Part shown: one piece after another, positions 60,915 to 64,000 of the stretch
Layout: each line of letters opens with the position of its first letter
Numbering within the stretch: position 1 is the first letter of the stretch
Origin: Actinokineospora inagensis DSM 44258
Lineage (GTDB): Bacteria > Actinomycetota > Actinomycetes > Mycobacteriales > Pseudonocardiaceae
DNA length: 64,000 nucleotides
Assembly: GCF_000482865.1 (NCBI RefSeq)
Contig: NZ_AXWW01000037.1
Coordinates: forward strand, 1-64,000
Direction: 5' to 3'
Notes under the pieces: generated by a model
What the model saw: only the letters and a program-made list of their open reading frames with translations
What the model was told of the DNA's origin: nothing
Databases searched by the model: none
Made by a program: the position numbers and the translations under genes

Positions 60915-61465
60915 GTCCCCACCGCCTGGATGGCGAACCGGGTCACCCTCCATGACCCGTCCTCTTGGCGAACTACCTCCGCGGTGATCGCCTGACGACC
61001 ACCCGGCACGTTGTCTTTCAACTCACCTGTCGTCTTGTACTTCAACCAGTTCGTGCTGTCACCACAGTCCCCGATCATCGCGGTATTGCCCTGGAGACTC
61101 GTGACTCGTGGATCGTTCTTCGGCGTACCCTTGGTCACCACCTGGCTCGCGTGATCCCGGTACAGACTCCGAGTGATCGTGTTCAACGCCTCGCCCTTGG
61201 CATACTTCGCCAGCTCCACGGACTGCCAGTCCGAGGTCAATCCGGCCTGCGCCATCGCCCGCCACATGCCGAGATAGGTGTCCGAGGCAGCACGTCCATC
61301 GCGCTCGTCCGCCGACTCAGTGGTCGTCGCTACCGCGGCGCTCGGTGTCGAACTTGTCGGCTGTCTGGCCGAGGTCGGCGGCGGACCGGCAGACGAGCCA
61401 CCGCACCCCGCCGTCAGCACCACCACCGCCACGCCAGCAACGGCCGGGATCGTCTTCGGAGACAT
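60908..61465 (-). CDS. Lipoprotein of the Tad operon
   Basis: A 185-residue lipoprotein: lipobox VVLTAGCGG near residue 18, a Thr/Ser/Pro-rich spacer, then an NTF2-like small domain (YLGMWRAMAQAGLTSDWQSV, WLKYKTTGELKDNVPGGRQA). It heads the leftward Tad operon and faces the divergent prepilin peptidase across 284 nt, in which I see no other gene. Confidence 0.7.
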   Translation of the reverse strand: MSPKTIPAVAGVAVVVLTAGCGGSSAGPPPTSARQPTSSTPSAAVATTTESADERDGRAASDTYLGMWRAMAQAGLTSDWQSVELAKYAKGEALNTITRSLYRDHASQVVTKGTPKNDPRVTSLQGNTAMIGDCGDSTNWLKYKTTGELKDNVPGGRQAITAEVVRQEDGSWRVTRFAIQAVGTC

Positions 61466-61749
61466 AAGAACCCCCAGGGTGAGAGTCAGTTCGCCCCTAA
61501 CGGGCTCACCAGCATCGTCCTCCGAGTTCTACAGCCACTCACCCAGGAGACATCAACGTCTCCAAGGTGGAGTCACCGATGACGCAATGCCACTAAGCCT
61601 CAAACATAACCCGATTGGCCTACCGAGAGGATGTCTATCTAGGTCAACTCCACACAGCGTGACAATACTCGGAGCTATTGACTGGCGGGCGCTCGTATGG
61701 AGAATCCGATTTCAACCGTTCGAGTGACAGCGAAGACCGGAGAGACACG

Positions 61750-62382
61750 GTGGCGAACTGGATCTTTATCGGATCGTGGGCGTTGATCGGAGCGGTGCTG
61801 GCCGTGCCGGCCGCGGCACTTGTGCGGTTGTTGGATCACGCCGAGACCACCGCTTTGCGCGGACATTGGAAGCAGGTCATTTGGTCGACAGCGACGTTCA
61901 CCCTGCTCGCTACGCGCCTCGGGTCAAGCTCCGCTCTGCTCATCTACTCGGCTCTGGCGGCGTTCGTCGTCCCGCTCATATTCGTTGATCTGCGCAACCA
62001 CCGGCTTCCCACTAAGCCCATCCTCGTGGCGGCCATCACGACCACGGTCATGCTCGTTGTCATCGCCGTGGTCGGCAGTCAGCTCAGTGGCCTGCTCCAC
62101 GCCTTGGCGGCCGCAGCTATCTCCCTGGTTCTACTCACCGCCATCTACTTGATCGCCCCAGGTTTCGTCGGCGGTGGCGACATACGTCTGGCGACGCTGC
62201 TAGTCCTTGGTCTCGGCTGGACGAGCTGGGCAGCGGCTGCCCGCGGCATCTTTCTTGGCCTGATCATCAGCTCCGTATACGGGATGTGTTGTCTGCTGCT
62301 GCGGAAAGTGGATCGACGAGGTCATATAGCGCTCGGCCCGGCACTTGCCATAGGTGCGCTGGGCTCGATTCTCATGGCCTGA
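61750..62382 (+). CDS. Prepilin peptidase (A24 family)
   Basis: A 210-residue polytopic peptidase with about six transmembrane helices. The two catalytic Asp motifs are FVDLRNHRLP (near 80) and GGGDIRLATLL (near 140). It lacks the N-terminal Cys domain, as in Tad-type TadV enzymes. GTG 61750 has GGAGAG 7 nt upstream. It would cut the pilin and TadE-like proteins. It is divergent from the Tad operon. Confidence 0.85.
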   Translation: MANWIFIGSWALIGAVLAVPAAALVRLLDHAETTALRGHWKQVIWSTATFTLLATRLGSSSALLIYSALAAFVVPLIFVDLRNHRLPTKPILVAAITTTVMLVVIAVVGSQLSGLLHALAAAAISLVLLTAIYLIAPGFVGGGDIRLATLLVLGLGWTSWAAAARGIFLGLIISSVYGMCCLLLRKVDRRGHIALGPALAIGALGSILMA

Positions 62383-62749
62383 CGAGGCCGTAACCCGTTG
62401 AGTCTGGCGAAGGGGAAGTCAGGGCGAACTCGCCATCGACGACTCCAGCGACGAAGGCGGACCATTCGTCCGCATCGAAGCGTAGCTCGGTCTCGCTTGC
62501 GAGGGACGTGACGACCGTGTCGTCACCGGCTTTGCTGATAGTGGCCACTCCATTCGCACTCTTTGACCCACCTTCCGCCTCGCGGAGGAAGTCGGGCCAG
62601 ACTTCGTAGGGGAACGTGATTGTGCCGCCAGAGCGGTGCTTGCTGTGTCGAATGACCACGCCGTTGTGCGCTGGGGCGACTTCGACGCAGTTCTCGCCGT
62701 TGCTGCTGCGAGTGGAGGTCCGCCATGCGAGACCGTCGATAAGAGCCAT
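62372..62749 (-). CDS. DUF397-family protein
   Basis: A 125-residue protein made of two DUF397-like halves: WRTSTRSSNGENCVEVAPAH, then VIRHSKHRSGGTITFPYEVW and DFLREAEGG. DUF397 genes lie next to DUF5753 regulators in actinomycetes; the pairs influence development and antibiotic production and have been likened to toxin-antitoxin couples. It follows the regulator by a single base. It overlaps the prepilin peptidase end by 11 nt on the other strand. Confidence 0.85.
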   Translation of the reverse strand: MALIDGLAWRTSTRSSNGENCVEVAPAHNGVVIRHSKHRSGGTITFPYEVWPDFLREAEGGSKSANGVATISKAGDDTVVTSLASETELRFDADEWSAFVAGVVDGEFALTSPSPDSTGYGLVRP

Positions 62750-62750
62750 G

Positions 62751-63617
62751 TCAGTCCTCCGAGTTGGTTGCCAGGGCCTCGATGCGTGCGGCGATGGCCG
62801 CGGCGGAGTCGGACTCCGACAACGCGGTGGCGCACAACCGGTCCGCGGACAGCACGTAGGCCCCGACCTGGTCTTGATCTTGGATGTAGATCGCCCCAGT
62901 GGGGTATTCGATGTAGCCGATGCTCTGGGCCTCGTCGAAGTCCAGTAGCAGGAAGTCTCCGTCGAGACCGTCATGGACAGTGACGTCAACCGGCATGACG
63001 TGAAGTTCGACGTTGCCGCGCTCCATCAGCACGAGCAGATGCTCCAGTTGTCCTCGCATGACCCGCGGGCCGCCGACAACACGCTCAAGGACGTACTGCT
63101 CGATGACGGTTCGCAGTCGCAGCGGGTTGGCCTCGTCGGTTAGCCGTTGTCGAGCCATTCGCGCTCGGACGACGTGCGGGGCGTCCATCGGTGGAACGCG
63201 GAGGTTGCCCACCAGCAGCGCAGCGGCGTAGTCGGGTGTTTGGAGTTGGCCAGGCAACAGCATCGACTCGTAGGAGAACTCGGTGGCGGCTAGGCCCTCA
63301 AGACCGACGAAAGTCTTGAACCAGTTGGGCAGCACGTCGCTGAACGGTGCCCACCAGGTGCCCTGGTCGGCCCGTCCTGCCAACGAAGCCATGCGGTCAA
63401 CATGTTCAACATCGGCGCCGTATGACCGAAGCAGCGCGGTGACCTCATCGGGCTTCTGCTGAGTCTTCCCGCTCTCCAGGTAGTTGATCTTCGCCTGGCT
63501 ACAGCCGAGCACGTTCGCGGCCTCGGTCTGCTTCCGGTTCACCCGCTCGCGGGTCGCCTTGAGATCGTGCCCGATCAGGAAGCGCAACGCGGACGGGTCC
63601 GCGCGATGGTCGGCCAC
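62751..63617 (-). CDS. Scr1-family HTH regulator (DUF5753)
   Basis: A 288-residue regulator. N-terminal XRE helix-turn-helix (VNRKQTEAANVLGCSQAKIN, YLESGKTQQK) and DUF5753 domain (WWAPFSDVLPNWFKTFVGLE, MLLPGQLQTPDYAAALL, HVMPVDVTVHDGLDGDFLLL). GTG start. With the following DUF397 gene it forms the standard actinomycete pair. A perfect 18-bp palindrome lies 90 nt upstream. Confidence 0.88.
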   Translation of the reverse strand: MADHRADPSALRFLIGHDLKATRERVNRKQTEAANVLGCSQAKINYLESGKTQQKPDEVTALLRSYGADVEHVDRMASLAGRADQGTWWAPFSDVLPNWFKTFVGLEGLAATEFSYESMLLPGQLQTPDYAAALLVGNLRVPPMDAPHVVRARMARQRLTDEANPLRLRTVIEQYVLERVVGGPRVMRGQLEHLLVLMERGNVELHVMPVDVTVHDGLDGDFLLLDFDEAQSIGYIEYPTGAIYIQDQDQVGAYVLSADRLCATALSESDSAAAIAARIEALATNSED

Positions 63618-63706
63618 TGGTGCCCTCCCGTATGCCAGTCAGATCGCGCACAGTCTCGCACCGACCATGTCATACAGTCGCAGGGCCACCTGGTTGGCGT
63701 ATAGCT

Positions 63707-63724
63707 GCCTGTATATATACAGGC
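63707..63724. promoter_or_regulatory. 18-bp perfect palindrome, probable operator
   Basis: GCCTGTATATATACAGGC is perfectly self-complementary. It lies between the Scr1-type regulator (leftward, start 63617) and the small rightward genes from 63794 and overlaps TA-rich promoter-like sequence. The regulator itself or a GntR-type protein may bind it. Confidence 0.6.
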
Positions 63725-63793
63725 TAGCCTACGACTGTGGCACCCCACGCTGGCACGCGTGTTGGACGGACCACGAACCGCAGGTAGGCGATC

Positions 63794-63907
63794 ATGTTCG
63801 GTCTTCTTGACGCACCGAGCCCGATCGGCCGCACGCGGGCCGATGCAGCGAGCGGAGAAGCGGTCATGTGGTGCAGACGACGCAAGGTCGGTCGGTGGGT
63901 GACATGA
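63794..63907 (+). CDS. Possible small protein (37 aa)
   Basis: ATG 63794 opens a 37-codon frame (ending RRRKVGRWVT) whose stop overlaps the start of the next frame (ATGA). The overlap and the AGGTAGG upstream make it plausible. No family recognised. Confidence 0.35.
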   Translation: MFGLLDAPSPIGRTRADAASGEAVMWCRRRKVGRWVT

Positions 63908-64000
63908 ACGCACGCCCCGGACTTGGAACCCGACGGGTCGTTCATCCACGTCGCACGTGGACCGAGGTTGTGGATCAGCACGCCACCTGGATCGCGGTGA
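63904..64000 (+). CDS. Start of an unknown gene, cut by the window edge
   Basis: ATG 63904 opens a frame (MNARPGLGTRRVVHPRR, TWTEVVDQHATWIAV) that stays open to the right edge. It is coupled to the preceding small frame. Only 32 codons are visible, so no assignment is possible. Confidence 0.4.
   Translation, partial: MNARPGLGTRRVVHPRRTWTEVVDQHATWIAV

Overview
The window is high-GC actinomycete chromosome, most likely from the Pseudonocardiales. The evidence is an SsgA-family sporulation protein and a TIGR02611-type membrane protein next to a tRNA-Gly/Cys/Val cluster, frequent GTG and TTG starts, Scr1/DUF5753 and DUF397 genes, and tight ATGA gene coupling. The genus cannot be fixed from the sequence alone.

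Layout. (1) 1-10.8 kb: an accessory island on the 3' side of tRNA-Val(CAC). It holds an FxLD-type lanthipeptide operon read leftwards: radical SAM, DEDDh exonuclease, P-loop kinase, small Cys protein, isoaspartate-type methyltransferase, precursor peptide, LanB. A XRE regulator and a NUDIX protein lie upstream. LanB loses its C-terminus at the end of an IS3-family element that enters from the left edge. A frameshifted prepilin peptidase relic and degenerate DNA fill 9.2-10.7 kb. (2) 10.8-12.5 kb: a core segment with tRNA-Val(CAC), TIGR02611 protein, SsgB-like protein, tRNA-Gly, tRNA-Cys and tRNA-Val(GAC). (3) From 12.5 kb: an integrative conjugative element (ICE) abutting the 3' end of tRNA-Val(GAC). 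It has an integrase, excisionase, XF1762 protein and paired methyltransferase-like proteins, then a T4SS-like transfer operon (pilin, TrbL/VirB6, PrgI, VirB4, GP88, VirD4/TraG), a replication-relaxation protein and a cell-wall hydrolase. Two possible defence genes, Mrr-like and HEPN-like, sit among them in lower-GC DNA.

(4) 32.4-49.2 kb: a leftward accessory operon (Zn-ribbon amidoligase, class II glutamine amidotransferase, unknown proteins, PP-loop ATPase, DprA, YgjP-like metallopeptidase, small HTH protein). It is split by a 9.8-kb transposon at 35700-45515. That transposon has terminal inverted repeats, three tyrosine recombinases plus a DUF6262-like protein (recombinase-in-trio/Tn554 style), and a metal-resistance cargo (ArsR sensor, YkvA protein, CDF exporter, Met-rich lipoprotein, DUF6153 protein). 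It entered the PP-loop gene exactly inside its ATP-binding loop; both halves of the gene can be read on either side. One of its recombinases now carries an in-frame amber codon.

(5) 49.2-50.7 kb: a long non-coding stretch with large inverted repeats, a candidate oriT or origin. (6) 50.7-62.4 kb: a Tad-pilus operon (LysM/BTAD regulator, TadG/TadE-like proteins, small pilin, TadC, TadB, CpaF ATPase, CpaE-like ATPase, SAF-domain protein, secreted protein, lipoprotein) with a divergent prepilin peptidase. (7) 62.4-64 kb: a DUF397 / Scr1-type regulator pair and small open frames running off the right edge. No second attachment site was seen, so the ICE right boundary is unknown and the Tad locus may lie inside it.
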